From Oligoflexia bacterium (GTDB lineage: Bacteria > Bdellovibrionota_C > UBA2361 > JAFLCA01), in NCBI GenBank assembly GCA_019694465.1, contig JAIBBV010000038.1, positions 1-38,907 of the forward strand: a stretch of DNA of 38,907 nt. Direction: 5' to 3'. This document shows positions 8,105 through 15,912 of the stretch, in pieces. The stretch's first letter is position 1, and each line of letters begins with the position of its first letter. Position numbers and translations under genes: made by a program. The notes beneath the pieces were generated by a model. It ran no database searches, was not told the DNA's origin, and was given only the letters and a program-made list of their open reading frames with translations.

Positions 8105-8673
8105 TGCTTCTCTCCCTTCGGGGACAAGGTCCGACTAGCCAAACTTGGAGATTGAGGGCAACCCGCCACATTGGCATCTAAAAGCACCGCACCGTCGGCG
8201 TTCCGCTCAACATGCGTTATGCCTGGGTAGCACTGTTCCAGCTTCTCCCGCTCACTCAACTCGTTATTGTTGACGCCTAGTACCTCCTCGCACACACTGA
8301 AAGTTCTGCTCAAATTGATCGCTTCATTAATTGCAGCCCTCAAATCCTCAACCTGACATGGCTTAGTAAGAAATCGGAAAAGCCTTTGCTTGTTTACCAG
8401 CTCCTGCAAAAGCGGGACGGAGGGATTTCCAGTCAACATAATATTTATAACATGCGGATACAGTTGCGAGACGCGCTCTAAGAGCTCAGAGCCACACATT
8501 CCTGGCATCTGCTCATCTACGACCAAAACTTGCACTGCCCGATTCTGCAGCAGGGCAAGTGCTACATTAGGACTGGCGGTCGCTCGGATAGTGAACGGAT
8601 CACTTCTAAGCTGTCGATACATTGATCGAAGTAGGTTTTCATTGTCGTCGACGAATAGCACACATGCTGACAT
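8101..8673 (-). CDS. Response-regulator receiver protein with short C-terminal extension
   Basis: Residues 1-120 are a receiver domain with the acidic pocket DD at 9-10, phosphoacceptor D53 (VVDEQMPGM), Thr in IMLTGN and Lys in FLTKPC. The remaining 70 residues contain a short conserved-looking stretch (CYPGITHVERNADG) that I cannot assign to a named domain, and a polar tail. There is no DNA-binding or enzymatic output domain. The ATG at 8673 has GAGGT about seven bases upstream and starts 9 bp after the stop of the HD-GYP-like regulator. Its 3' end overlaps the H-NOX start by 4 bp. It is probably phosphorylated by the operon's kinase and could act as a phosphate sink or protein-interaction switch. 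Confidence 0.85.
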   Translation of the reverse strand: MSACVLFVDDNENLLRSMYRQLRSDPFTIRATASPNVALALLQNRAVQVLVVDEQMPGMCGSELLERVSQLYPHVINIMLTGNPSVPLLQELVNKQRLFRFLTKPCQVEDLRAAINEAINLSRTFSVCEEVLGVNNNELSEREKLEQCYPGITHVERNADGAVLLDANVAGCPQSPSLASRTLSPKGEKQ

Positions 8674-8682
8674 AGTCTTACC

Positions 8683-9852
8683 TCATGTTTCAGTTTCGAT
8701 TGTTGGGATTCGCGCATGCACTTTTATTGGCTCTACTACTCCCACCAAGGATGCGTAGCCGCGGATGCGCTCTACCAGGGTATCGGTGAGCATGTTGCCC
8801 GAGGCAATTAGTAGCTTGCCATTACTTGTGAGCACATCTGAAAGTAAAATCTGCCCGGCACATAAATCTGCACATTTAATCTCATACACTTCGGTTTCTG
8901 CAGTTTTATCAGCGATGCGGCACCTAGCATGCAGCAGTCTTTCTAAAACTTGTAGAATCCTGGGCTCCACGCCCGCTGCGCGGTACTCGCCTAGTTCCTG
9001 CCCAATTTGATCTTTGGTTAGCTCAACCGATGAGAGCGCTGACACCACGTGCAGAATCTGCAGCGCCGAATCTCCCCTTCCGACACTACCTGTAATCTCC
9101 TGGGTCCTTTTGCTTCCTGCCGTTTCAATTAGATTTCCAACCCGCTCTAGGCGCGGAATATTCATTACTAACTTCTTACTCACTGATGGTATGGCCGCTA
9201 TGGCCTCCCTTTGAGACTTCGTAAGGCGGTCTGGAAATTCTCTTTGCTCAAGTATCTCAGTCGGTAAAGTAATAGCGCCGATAGGAGTCAACATGAGTGC
9301 AAGCTCTAACTCCCAAGCGCCGGAGATGCCTAACTCGGAGCACAGCGCGCGAACCAACTCACGCTTTTCTAGTACATGCTTGAATTCAGCAGGACGAGCC
9401 AACCCGAGAATATCAGTGAGCAGCTTCACCGAGCCTGCCAAAGTTCTCTGGAGCAAGTCCTTCTCAGCAGTCACCAGCTTGAATTGCGCGATTCCATCTA
9501 AAATCGCCTTTTGGAGATCCTGTGGCACGCAGGGCTTCATCAGGAACCGAAAAATATTGGACTGATTCACGGCCTGGGTAACTGTTTCGCGGTCAGCATT
9601 CCCGGTTAGCATAATGCGTACAGTGTCCGGGGATGCTTGCTGTACCGCTGTCAAAAACTCTATTCCATTCATCTCTGGCATGCGCATATCCGAGACCACT
9701 ACCGCACAGGGGCGAGGAGTTGTGATCTTCGCCAAGGCATCCTTAGGGCGACTATAGGTTTCGACTGGCAGAGTACCCCGTAATTGCCGTACTAGGGCGT
9801 TTAGGAGATTAGGCTCATCATCAACAAGCATGATGCGAATGTCAGTGCTCAT
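8683..9852 (-). CDS. Receiver plus degenerate HD-GYP response regulator
   Basis: Residues 1-125 are a receiver (DD 11-12, phosphoacceptor D55 in VVSDMRMPEM, Thr in IMLTGN, K106 in FLMKPC). From about 140 to 310 the fold is that of HD-GYP cyclic-di-GMP phosphodiesterases, but the metal-binding His-Asp is gone: the expected HDIGK reads TPIGA at 189-193 (LALMLTPIGAITLPTEIL). No GYP motif is visible. The final 60 residues (GQILLSDVLTSNGKLLIASG) match the small tail found on many HD-GYP and HDOD regulators. It should therefore be catalytically dead and act by protein interaction. A degenerate HD-GYP (HnoD) serves the Shewanella H-NOX network, so the parallel is suggestive. It overlaps the HDOD gene by 4 bp. 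Confidence 0.85.
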   Translation of the reverse strand: MSTDIRIMLVDDEPNLLNALVRQLRGTLPVETYSRPKDALAKITTPRPCAVVVSDMRMPEMNGIEFLTAVQQASPDTVRIMLTGNADRETVTQAVNQSNIFRFLMKPCVPQDLQKAILDGIAQFKLVTAEKDLLQRTLAGSVKLLTDILGLARPAEFKHVLEKRELVRALCSELGISGAWELELALMLTPIGAITLPTEILEQREFPDRLTKSQREAIAAIPSVSKKLVMNIPRLERVGNLIETAGSKRTQEITGSVGRGDSALQILHVVSALSSVELTKDQIGQELGEYRAAGVEPRILQVLERLLHARCRIADKTAETEVYEIKCADLCAGQILLSDVLTSNGKLLIASGNMLTDTLVERIRGYASLVGVVEPIKVHARIPTIETET

Positions 9853-10853
9853 GCCACATCCTCCACCGCTTCAGTGCTACAATTTACCGGAGAAACAGCT
9901 GCCACTACCGCTGCCGGCAAGCCAAGAATCGTCATAAAGTACTCAGCCGAGGACTTTGAAACCCTCTGTAAGTCATCCAAGCTCACCTGCGAACCTCGAG
10001 AACCGTGCCAATGCGCTAGTGAAATAATACCGATAGCCGAGCAGCGTTGGGCAATTTTTGCAATCAGCTCGCTTTGCGATAGCGACTCCTCAAGTGCAGA
10101 ATCAAAAAGCGCATCAACTGCTGTCTGCTCTATCATTGTATTTAGGTCCTCATGCCCACTCGGCAGAACTAGCTCTTCAAAAACCTGCGCGTCGCGAACA
10201 ATCTTGCGCAATACCTCTACCCCGAGCCTAGCTACCGCACGCGCTGGGGATACAATTTCCTCTGGGTGCCCGAAAAATGATGAGTTTGTTAATTGTAGCA
10301 ATTTCACAGACAGACCGGCATCAGAGGCTAACAGCTCACTAAGAACCATTGGTGATGGAGATGCCGATGAGAGCTCTTCGTTCAGGCGCTTTAGTACTGA
10401 TTGCTGCACTGGTATGCGTAGCATTGAACTTAGTTGCGATCGAAGGTGCCGTGATAAATTTGCCTTATCTCCACCAACTACAGCTAGAATACGCTGGATA
10501 AGGTCGGCCACATCACAAGGTTTGGCGATATGTTGATGGGTATACGGCAAGCAACGCAGTATGGTCCGTTCATCCGCTTGCCCTGACAACACGAATCTAA
10601 CACTGGCCGGGCTATATGCGATCGATCGTTTCAGGAACTCAGCCCCATCGATCTCAGGCATTCGCATGTCAGTGATTATGACATCGAACTCAGTTTCCAT
10701 TAGCCTATTCAGCGCATCGCGTGCAGCTGTGAAATACTCGACTTCAAGCCATGGTTGGGAACTACGAAGAATTCGACGCAATCCGTGAATTAAGTCCGCC
10801 TCATCATCAACCATCAGAATGCGCGGAGAGTTTTTGGATTTCTCGTTTCCCAT
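9849..10853 (-). CDS. Receiver plus HDOD response regulator, first gene of the H-NOX operon
   Basis: Residues 8-125 form a receiver (DD 16-17, phosphoacceptor D62 in IITDMRMPEI, S90 in VLSGQ, K111 in HIAKPC). Residues about 140-320 are an HDOD domain, recognised by IPVQQSVLKRLNEELSSA, LLASDAGLSVKLLQLTNSS and SPARAVARLGVEVLRKI. HDOD domains resemble HD hydrolases without the metal site and serve as signalling scaffolds. The gene leads a five-gene set with overlaps or gaps of a few bases, so its promoter in the 10854-10992 region should drive all five. Confidence 0.88.
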   Translation of the reverse strand: MGNEKSKNSPRILMVDDEADLIHGLRRILRSSQPWLEVEYFTAARDALNRLMETEFDVIITDMRMPEIDGAEFLKRSIAYSPASVRFVLSGQADERTILRCLPYTHQHIAKPCDVADLIQRILAVVGGDKANLSRHLRSQLSSMLRIPVQQSVLKRLNEELSSASPSPMVLSELLASDAGLSVKLLQLTNSSFFGHPEEIVSPARAVARLGVEVLRKIVRDAQVFEELVLPSGHEDLNTMIEQTAVDALFDSALEESLSQSELIAKIAQRCSAIGIISLAHWHGSRGSQVSLDDLQRVSKSSAEYFMTILGLPAAVVAAVSPVNCSTEAVEDVA

Positions 10854-10927
10854 GCCATGCTTAAATGCAAGGCTCGGGCCGATATTTACAAAGCTCTTTC
10901 TTTAACCCTATCAAGTAATTGCAGGAA

Positions 10928-10943
10928 GCAAGAAATTGCCCCC
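10928..10943 (-). promoter_or_regulatory. Sigma-54-like -24/-12 promoter candidate for the H-NOX operon
   Basis: On the minus strand the sequence GGGGGCAATTTCTTGC places a GG and a GC exactly ten bases apart (complements of 10940-10941 and 10928-10929), with TTGC at the -12 side as in the sigma-54 consensus. The -24 side is imperfect (GGG-GC rather than TGGCAC). The predicted start near 10916 leaves a leader of about 60 bases before the ATG at 10853. The divergent neighbour is a sigma-54-type activator, which supports the call. Confidence 0.45.
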
Positions 10944-10951
10944 AAAAACTA

Positions 10952-10989
10952 ATGTAAATTTTACATTCTGCCGATTGTAAAATTTACAA
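10952..10989. promoter_or_regulatory. Twin 15-bp palindromic operators in the divergent region
   Basis: ATGTAAATTTTACAT (10952-10966) and TTGTAAAATTTACAA (10975-10989) are each palindromes apart from the central base, and their 13-bp cores are reverse complements of each other. Centres are 23 bp apart. The second ends three bases before the ATG at 10993 and contains TAAAAT, a possible -10 element for a leaderless transcript of the activator. The pair lies about 40-70 bp upstream of the predicted operon start. They are probably binding sites of the divergent activator, giving activation on one side and autorepression on the other (inference). Confidence 0.65.
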
Positions 10990-10992
10990 GAA

Positions 10993-12333
10993 ATGAGCAC
11001 TCCAGCAGGCACTCAACACTTTGACATTGCTCTCGCATTAGAATCTGACGATGCTCGTGCGCGCATTCAAGCTCAGCTTGCCAAACACGGCTTGTCAGTG
11101 CAACTGATCGCGAACCCTAAGCTACTCACCAATCTCAAGCATGAGCCGGCTGTGATAGTGTTAGACACAAACTTGGCCGCTGAGCTGGACTTGGGCACGC
11201 TCTTAAAGAACAACAAGACAGCTCAAATAATTACTTGCGGGCCACTGCCGACGCACACTACTAGCGCCCTGGGCAATTCCACACAGGTATGGAACCTGCG
11301 CTCGCTTGAGGATGGTGAGGCTCTGGCGATGCTAGTTGCCAAAGCTTGCGTTATGCATGAGTTGGCTGTGCGGGCTGCCGAGCTTGAACATATTTTTAGC
11401 GCTGGCATTACCACTCCCCAGTTCCAGTTTCGCTCAGTTGCAATGCGTGAACTGATGACTCGTATAAAGCAAACTGCCAAACGTGACTCAACCGTAATTT
11501 TACGCGGAGAAACAGGGACAGGCAAAACAACCATCGCTCATATGATTCACGATCTGAGTGAGCGCAAAAACGGACCGTTTGTAACCTTAAGCTGTGCAGC
11601 TCTACCAAAAGAGCTGCTAGAGGCAGAACTGTTTGGGTACGAACGCGGAGCTTTTACTGGCGCCACTCAAAGTCGGCCAGGCTGCGCTGAACTTGCTCAT
11701 GGCGGAACACTATTTCTGGATGAAATTGGAGACCTTCCCTTTGAACTTCAGCCAAAACTTCTCACCTTCCTTCAGGAACGCTGGGTTCGTCGTATTGGCG
11801 GTCGAGATGTCAAACACCCTGATGTTAGAATAATCTCCGCAACTCACAGAGACTTGCGTCAAATGGTACAAGAGGGCACATTCCGCGAGGACCTGCTCTA
11901 TCGCTTAGAAGTCTTGGACATGCTAGTCCCACCCTTACGCGAACGCAAAGAAGATATCCGCATAATTTGCGATTACTTTCTAAAACAGAGCGCCGAGCGA
12001 CGTGGCGAATCTCCTAAGGCATTATCGCCACAGGCACAGAGCAAACTAGAATCCCATGACTGGCCTGGTAATGTTCGAGAGCTACAGAACGTGCTTGAAC
12101 GCGCACTAGCCTATGCAGTTGGGCAAACAATTGAAGCTGAAGATTGCCAGCTGCAGACCCGTTCAAAAAAACTGGATGGTACACCCACGATTTTAGCTGG
12201 GATGAGCCTGCGCGAGATAGAGCGCCGTGCTATTCGCGAGACTCTGGAACACACACAGGGAGATAAGGTTGCGGCAGCAAAAATGTTGGGGATAAGTTTA
12301 AAAAGTATCTACAACAAGCTCAAGCCTAGCTAG
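10993..12333 (+). CDS. NtrC-family sigma-54-dependent activator with degenerate receiver
   Basis: The AAA+ domain is complete: Walker A GETGTGKT at 172-179, the sigma-54 contact loop GAFTGA at 219-224, Walker B GGTLFLDEIG at 237-246, then RIISATHRDL and DWPGNVRELQ. A Fis-type helix-turn-helix closes the protein (GDKVAAAKMLGISLKSIYNK). Residues 10-125 resemble a receiver fold but the acidic pair is disturbed (ALESDD) and the conserved Lys is missing; an Asp in VIVLD could align with the phosphoacceptor. It is probably not a standard phospho-receiver. There is no GAF domain as in NorR. The gene lacks a Shine-Dalgarno and abuts a palindrome, so it may be leaderless. It is divergent from the H-NOX operon and is the obvious candidate for its activator. 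Confidence 0.92.
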   Translation: MSTPAGTQHFDIALALESDDARARIQAQLAKHGLSVQLIANPKLLTNLKHEPAVIVLDTNLAAELDLGTLLKNNKTAQIITCGPLPTHTTSALGNSTQVWNLRSLEDGEALAMLVAKACVMHELAVRAAELEHIFSAGITTPQFQFRSVAMRELMTRIKQTAKRDSTVILRGETGTGKTTIAHMIHDLSERKNGPFVTLSCAALPKELLEAELFGYERGAFTGATQSRPGCAELAHGGTLFLDEIGDLPFELQPKLLTFLQERWVRRIGGRDVKHPDVRIISATHRDLRQMVQEGTFREDLLYRLEVLDMLVPPLRERKEDIRIICDYFLKQSAERRGESPKALSPQAQSKLESHDWPGNVRELQNVLERALAYAVGQTIEAEDCQLQTRSKKLDGTPTILAGMSLREIERRAIRETLEHTQGDKVAAAKMLGISLKSIYNKLKPS

Positions 12334-12744
12334 GGGCGACCCAAATTTATTGGGAACAACACGAGTCTTGAATCCTATGCAACGCAGTGCCTGGTTCACT
12401 AATAGTAGAGCAACATAGATAGACAGCCTGTTCGATTCTCCATGGCATCGGACAAGATGTACAACTTTACCGATAGAGGAATATGAGAGCTGCCCAGCTG
12501 CAGACAGCTGAATTGGGATCTCGAAGACAATTTTTATGCCTCTACCAGATCTTCCAAGACAGCACAGCCATAGGTTTTAAGCCCTGCTTGAGTTGCAAAT
12601 AATCATCTAAATGTGAGATCCTGGACCGGGCAAAGGTCCACATCAATACGTCACTTACCCCCATTCGCTGGCGAGTGCTGGCTACAAGGGTCAAAGCGAC
12701 TCTGTTATGAGTTATTATTATTTGCAACCAGGACTAGGAAATCT
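12334..12744. repeat. Intergenic region with a 12-bp inverted repeat 113 bp apart
   Basis: GTTGCAAATAAT (12592-12603) is repeated exactly inverted as ATTATTTGCAAC (12717-12728). The 137-bp unit could be the ends of a small non-autonomous element or the arms of a long stem, but no target-site duplication is visible and no transposase is near. A small hairpin, CCCAA/TTGGG (12340-12354), follows the activator gene. The right arm lies just upstream of the Shine-Dalgarno of the PH-domain gene. Nothing else is recognised here; the frames crossing it (12542-12727 minus; 12613-12744 plus) are not called. Confidence 0.5.
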
Positions 12745-13329
12745 GTGCATACGGGAAGAGAGAGACTAGAACTTGCACCGGGTCAGGCAGTAGACTTGCT
12801 TAAGCTATTCCCTATGTCCTGGCGATATGCGATTCGCGTGAACCTTTGGTGGATTCTGAGCTACATCGCCACAGTGGCGACATTCTACTGGCTTGTAGCC
12901 GTGCAGCAAGTCGTTCCTAGCTCCTGGGCCTTGCTTGATGCTAAGGTCACACTGCTTCTTATTTTCGGCGCCATTGTAATATTCAGGCTAGTCTACTTTG
13001 AACTGTATCGCCGTACAGTGGTCTTTCGGATTGAAGGGTTTCGTTTTGTTATATCGCGTGGGGTTATTTTCAAGCGCGTTGGCTCCCTCCCGATAGTCCC
13101 TTTTGCTGAGATTTATGTACAACAAGACCTAGCGGACAAACTATGCTTTGTTTATCACTTGCATTTACTGACAGCTTTGGACCCAACCAAAAAATTTGTC
13201 AGCTTTGAGGGTCTCTCGCGTAAAACTGCTTACGCGCTTAAACAGTTCATCTCAGAATTTTTAAGTAAGCAAATTTATATTCCGCCAGCTGATACGAAGG
13301 CAGAGCTAGCCCTACCACGAACAATGTAG
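12745..13329 (+). CDS. Membrane protein with bacterial PH-like (bPH2/YdbS-type) domain
   Basis: The GTG at 12745 is chosen because AGGA lies just upstream; this gives 194 residues. Two adjacent membrane helices (about VNLWWILSYIATVATFYWLV and VTLLLIFGAIVIFRLVYFEL) are followed by a compact domain starting RRTVVFRIEGFRFVISRGVI, which has the strand pattern and FRFVISRGV-type motif of bacterial PH domains. The tail is helical (LSRKTAYALKQFISEFLSKQ). The topology resembles YdbS/YdbT-like proteins. Cellular role unknown. It stands alone between the activator gene and the esterase pair. Confidence 0.65.
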   Translation: MHTGRERLELAPGQAVDLLKLFPMSWRYAIRVNLWWILSYIATVATFYWLVAVQQVVPSSWALLDAKVTLLLIFGAIVIFRLVYFELYRRTVVFRIEGFRFVISRGVIFKRVGSLPIVPFAEIYVQQDLADKLCFVYHLHLLTALDPTKKFVSFEGLSRKTAYALKQFISEFLSKQIYIPPADTKAELALPRTM

Positions 13330-13588
13330 GCTTGGGCAGCCCGCAGTGCTGCTATCTTCCGATCTAATTTCTACATTTTTCAGGCCCAGATATAGGCTGA
13401 GGAGATCTGAGGCAAGTTAGGTTATTAAAGACTAACCGCACTAACTATCTGAATATAACGTCCAACTAGCCCTAGCACAGATATCACATTTGGCACGAGT
13501 AGCAGCATAACAGTTGAGCTTGGGTGTGGTGTGTAAATTGAAGTGGATCGATTACTTAGGTCCCAACATAATTGAATAAGCAGTCAAC

Positions 13589-13924
13589 ATGACACCAGAT
13601 TCTTCCCGCCATACCAGTAGGTCTGTTCCTGAGAGCCCAACGCCACAGGAGCTTCCATCATTGCCCGTTGAAAAGGCGCTTTTTATCACTGAGCTTTCTG
13701 AAATGATTGATAGATTTAGGCAACAGGATTTCACTGGAAACTTGGTACGAGTGTGGCTGCGCTCAGGGCACAGCACTCAAGGTTTTGCCACAGATCTACG
13801 AATAGGGGCTGATGGCAGCGCCAGGCTGGAATTAGATCGCGTACATAGATACGACATTGACAATATTGGATCGGTGCATTGGGGCCAGCCCACCCAAGTA
13901 ATCCGCTATCAGGGTCTGGACTAA
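13589..13924 (+). CDS. Small hypothetical protein, possibly a small beta-barrel domain
   Basis: I do not recognise this 111-residue protein. The N-terminal third is polar and Pro/Ser-rich. Residues about 30-47 are helical (FITELSEMIDRFRQQD). The rest alternates short strands (NLVRVWLRSG, GFATDLRIGA, ARLELDRVHRYDI), a pattern compatible with a small barrel such as an Sm- or SH3-like fold, by inference only. No good Shine-Dalgarno is seen. The stop lies 21 bp before the esterase-like gene, so the two are probably co-transcribed and functionally linked. The 260-bp region upstream holds nothing I can identify. Confidence 0.5.
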   Translation: MTPDSSRHTSRSVPESPTPQELPSLPVEKALFITELSEMIDRFRQQDFTGNLVRVWLRSGHSTQGFATDLRIGADGSARLELDRVHRYDIDNIGSVHWGQPTQVIRYQGLD

Positions 13925-13945
13925 GCTTAGTGCAGGATCCAGCCA

Positions 13946-15229
13946 ATGGTCGCCCAGGATACAGCCAGAGTAGATACGACCCCCGATCCAGAGCGCCAAC
14001 AACTACTCCACGAATTAGCCCGCGCGCCTAGACTTGGAGCAGCTGATCTTAGACGGCCTATATCACCTGAAACAGCTGCGGTTTTACAAACTGCAGTAGG
14101 AGCAGCCAAGATTGTAGGATTAGCTGACAACCCACATGGCTCACAGGAGTCATTTGCACACCGCGCTAGGCTCACGCAATATTTGATAGAGCATGGTGGC
14201 TTCACTCGCATCGGCCTGGAGTGTCATGCGGCTGAGGGCGAACTCTTAAATTGCGCACTGATGAATCCACAAAAGTACGCCGGCGATGTTGTACGGGACA
14301 TATCATTTTGGATGTACAAGAGCCGCGTCGTCTCCGACTTTATGGGCTGGCTACAGCGATATAATCAGCAACAGCCAGTGAGCAGACAGGTGGAAATTTT
14401 CGGATTTGACTGTCAAGGCCTGTATCCCTATCGAGAAGCTTTCGAATTTTTAAAAAGTGGAAAGCAGGCACGTCATATACGCGAGCTTGCCAAAGACATG
14501 CTCATGGCAGCCGAGCTTTCCTATCAATGCAAACCGAATGCTGGGCCGGAGAGACGAGCAGTGCTTAGAACACTCGGCCAGGATGTACAGAAAAGGCTTG
14601 CGGAGTGGATGGCTGGCCCCTCGGACTCTCCTACCCTCTCAGCTATTGCGCCTGTCTGTATGGACGCTCTAAGACTTATTTTGGCGACAGCTGAACAACA
14701 CGAGGGAGCTGAGGACCGATACGGCGCAGTTCGCGATCGACTGATGGCCGAGCGCAGTCTTGCAAAGGCCAAGGATGCTAAAACAATCCTGTGGGCGCAC
14801 GCCTATCATCTTTCTAAGGCCGCTACTGATTCGACAAGCGCTTCCGTGCAGGGAGAACACATACAAAAAGCTGTTGGCGATTCATACCGAGTCATAGGCT
14901 GTGTAACGGCGGCAGGTGAATCCTTAGGCTTTGACGGGAAGGCGCTGAGAAGATTTCATATTCCACTCGCACCAGCTGACGTACAAACAGTCGAACAACT
15001 AGTGCTAGATGCCCTAGGAACCACCGAAGCTCGGCTTATTGCATTAAACGATCCTACTTGGACGAGCTATCCACTAGTCACGCACTACCTGGGGGCATTA
15101 GTGGAGACAAAGTATCCGCCCGATCAAATTGCACGCGCCTTGGGCAACTGCTTTGATGGGCTAATGCTTCTGCCGACATCTAGATGCTTAAAACTTTTAG
15201 GTCAGTCATCATCCCGATCTGTGTGCTGA
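13946..15229 (+). CDS. Erythromycin-esterase-like (Ere) family protein
   Basis: The protein is 427 residues, the usual length of Ere-family enzymes. Family blocks are visible: LADNPHGSQESFAHRARLTQ (family form GxxHGS), TRIGLECHAAEGELLN, SFWMYKSRVVSDFMGWLQRY, EIFGFDCQGLYPY, and ILWAHAYHLSKA. The catalytic-type His residues correspond to H64, H285 and H288. The usual Glu three residues before the first His is Asp61 here. Characterised Ere enzymes hydrolyse macrolide lactones, but most chromosomal relatives have unknown substrates, so resistance should not be inferred. The upstream 111-residue gene ends 21 bp before this start. The 3' end overlaps the convergent DUF2231-like gene by 28 bp. Confidence 0.8.
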   Translation: MVAQDTARVDTTPDPERQQLLHELARAPRLGAADLRRPISPETAAVLQTAVGAAKIVGLADNPHGSQESFAHRARLTQYLIEHGGFTRIGLECHAAEGELLNCALMNPQKYAGDVVRDISFWMYKSRVVSDFMGWLQRYNQQQPVSRQVEIFGFDCQGLYPYREAFEFLKSGKQARHIRELAKDMLMAAELSYQCKPNAGPERRAVLRTLGQDVQKRLAEWMAGPSDSPTLSAIAPVCMDALRLILATAEQHEGAEDRYGAVRDRLMAERSLAKAKDAKTILWAHAYHLSKAATDSTSASVQGEHIQKAVGDSYRVIGCVTAAGESLGFDGKALRRFHIPLAPADVQTVEQLVLDALGTTEARLIALNDPTWTSYPLVTHYLGALVETKYPPDQIARALGNCFDGLMLLPTSRCLKLLGQSSSRSVC

Positions 15230-15678
15230 ACTGTACCCACTGCAAACGCCTCCGGATGTCGAATTCGACCACCAAGATTAGCCGCATAGGCCAGAGTTAC
15301 TGAACAGACTATAGCTAAGGCTAAGCTCGTGCTGTAAGCGCGTGCAGTTAAGCTATGAGACCTAGCCTCCAGGGCAACCGATGTTAGCGCTGCCGCTAGC
15401 AATACTAGACTCAGCCAAAAGGCGACCTCGGCCACCTCCTCATGCTGCTCAATTACACGCTCCGAAACTCCCGGACGATCCTCAACTAGATCCTCAGCCC
15501 CCTCGCCGGCTAGAAATGCTGGTATACTGCACACGCTTCCAAGTACTGCTATAGCTACTGCTGTCTTGCGCACACTCGAACTGGAGCGCCATATTCCCCA
15601 CCCTAAGAGCAAGGCGGCAAGCGGAATCAGAACTACGGGAAGGTGTACAAGCATCAGGTGTATATGCGCTGAATTCAT
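15202..15678 (-). CDS. DUF2231-like four-helix membrane protein
   Basis: Started at ATG 15678 the protein has 158 residues; GAGGA lies about 11 bases upstream, and a longer frame to 15756 adds a segment without family character. Four hydrophobic helices are evident, starting with HIHLMLVHLPVVLIPLAALL, a sequence typical of DUF2231 proteins (helix beginning with HxxLVHxPV). Other helices include TAVAIAVLGSVCSIPAFLAG, WLSLVLLAAALTSVALEA and LALAIVCSVTLAYAANLGG. Two His pairs near membrane edges could bind haem or metal (inference). It is divergent from a membrane-anchored LuxR-type regulator that may control it. Confidence 0.65.
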   Translation of the reverse strand: MNSAHIHLMLVHLPVVLIPLAALLLGWGIWRSSSSVRKTAVAIAVLGSVCSIPAFLAGEGAEDLVEDRPGVSERVIEQHEEVAEVAFWLSLVLLAAALTSVALEARSHSLTARAYSTSLALAIVCSVTLAYAANLGGRIRHPEAFAVGTVQHTDRDDD

Positions 15679-15912
15679 AATAGGAGTCCTCAAATATTTG
15701 AGAGAAAATTGCTCGGCCACTGCGCCTAGAAACAACTCTTCAGTTGCCCTGTGCACACTAAGCCCTCACCTACATAATCAGCCTGATCGTACGAATTCCC
15801 AATCCAACACATGCCCTAAAGGTAAAATCCGTATAAATTCCGAAGAGCTATGTCCCTATCAGGCAAATGTAGTATCTTGCTGGCAACTCCATCTGCTTGA
15901 TTTGGGAGATTT

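Noticed and set aside
10952..10989. BirA operator
   Set aside because: The half-sites resemble TTGTAAA/TTTACAA, but BirA sites have a spacer of about 15 bp between the halves; here the halves are directly joined, and no biotin genes are near.
10993..12333. NorR
   Set aside because: NorR has an N-terminal GAF domain with an iron site; here the N-terminus is a degenerate receiver-like fold, so only the NtrC-type class is claimed.
12592..12728. Integron attC site
   Set aside because: The repeat ends do not match the RYYYAAC/GTTRRRY core sites and no integrase is near.
13946..15229. Macrolide resistance determinant
   Set aside because: Family membership alone does not show this, and the active-site Glu is changed.
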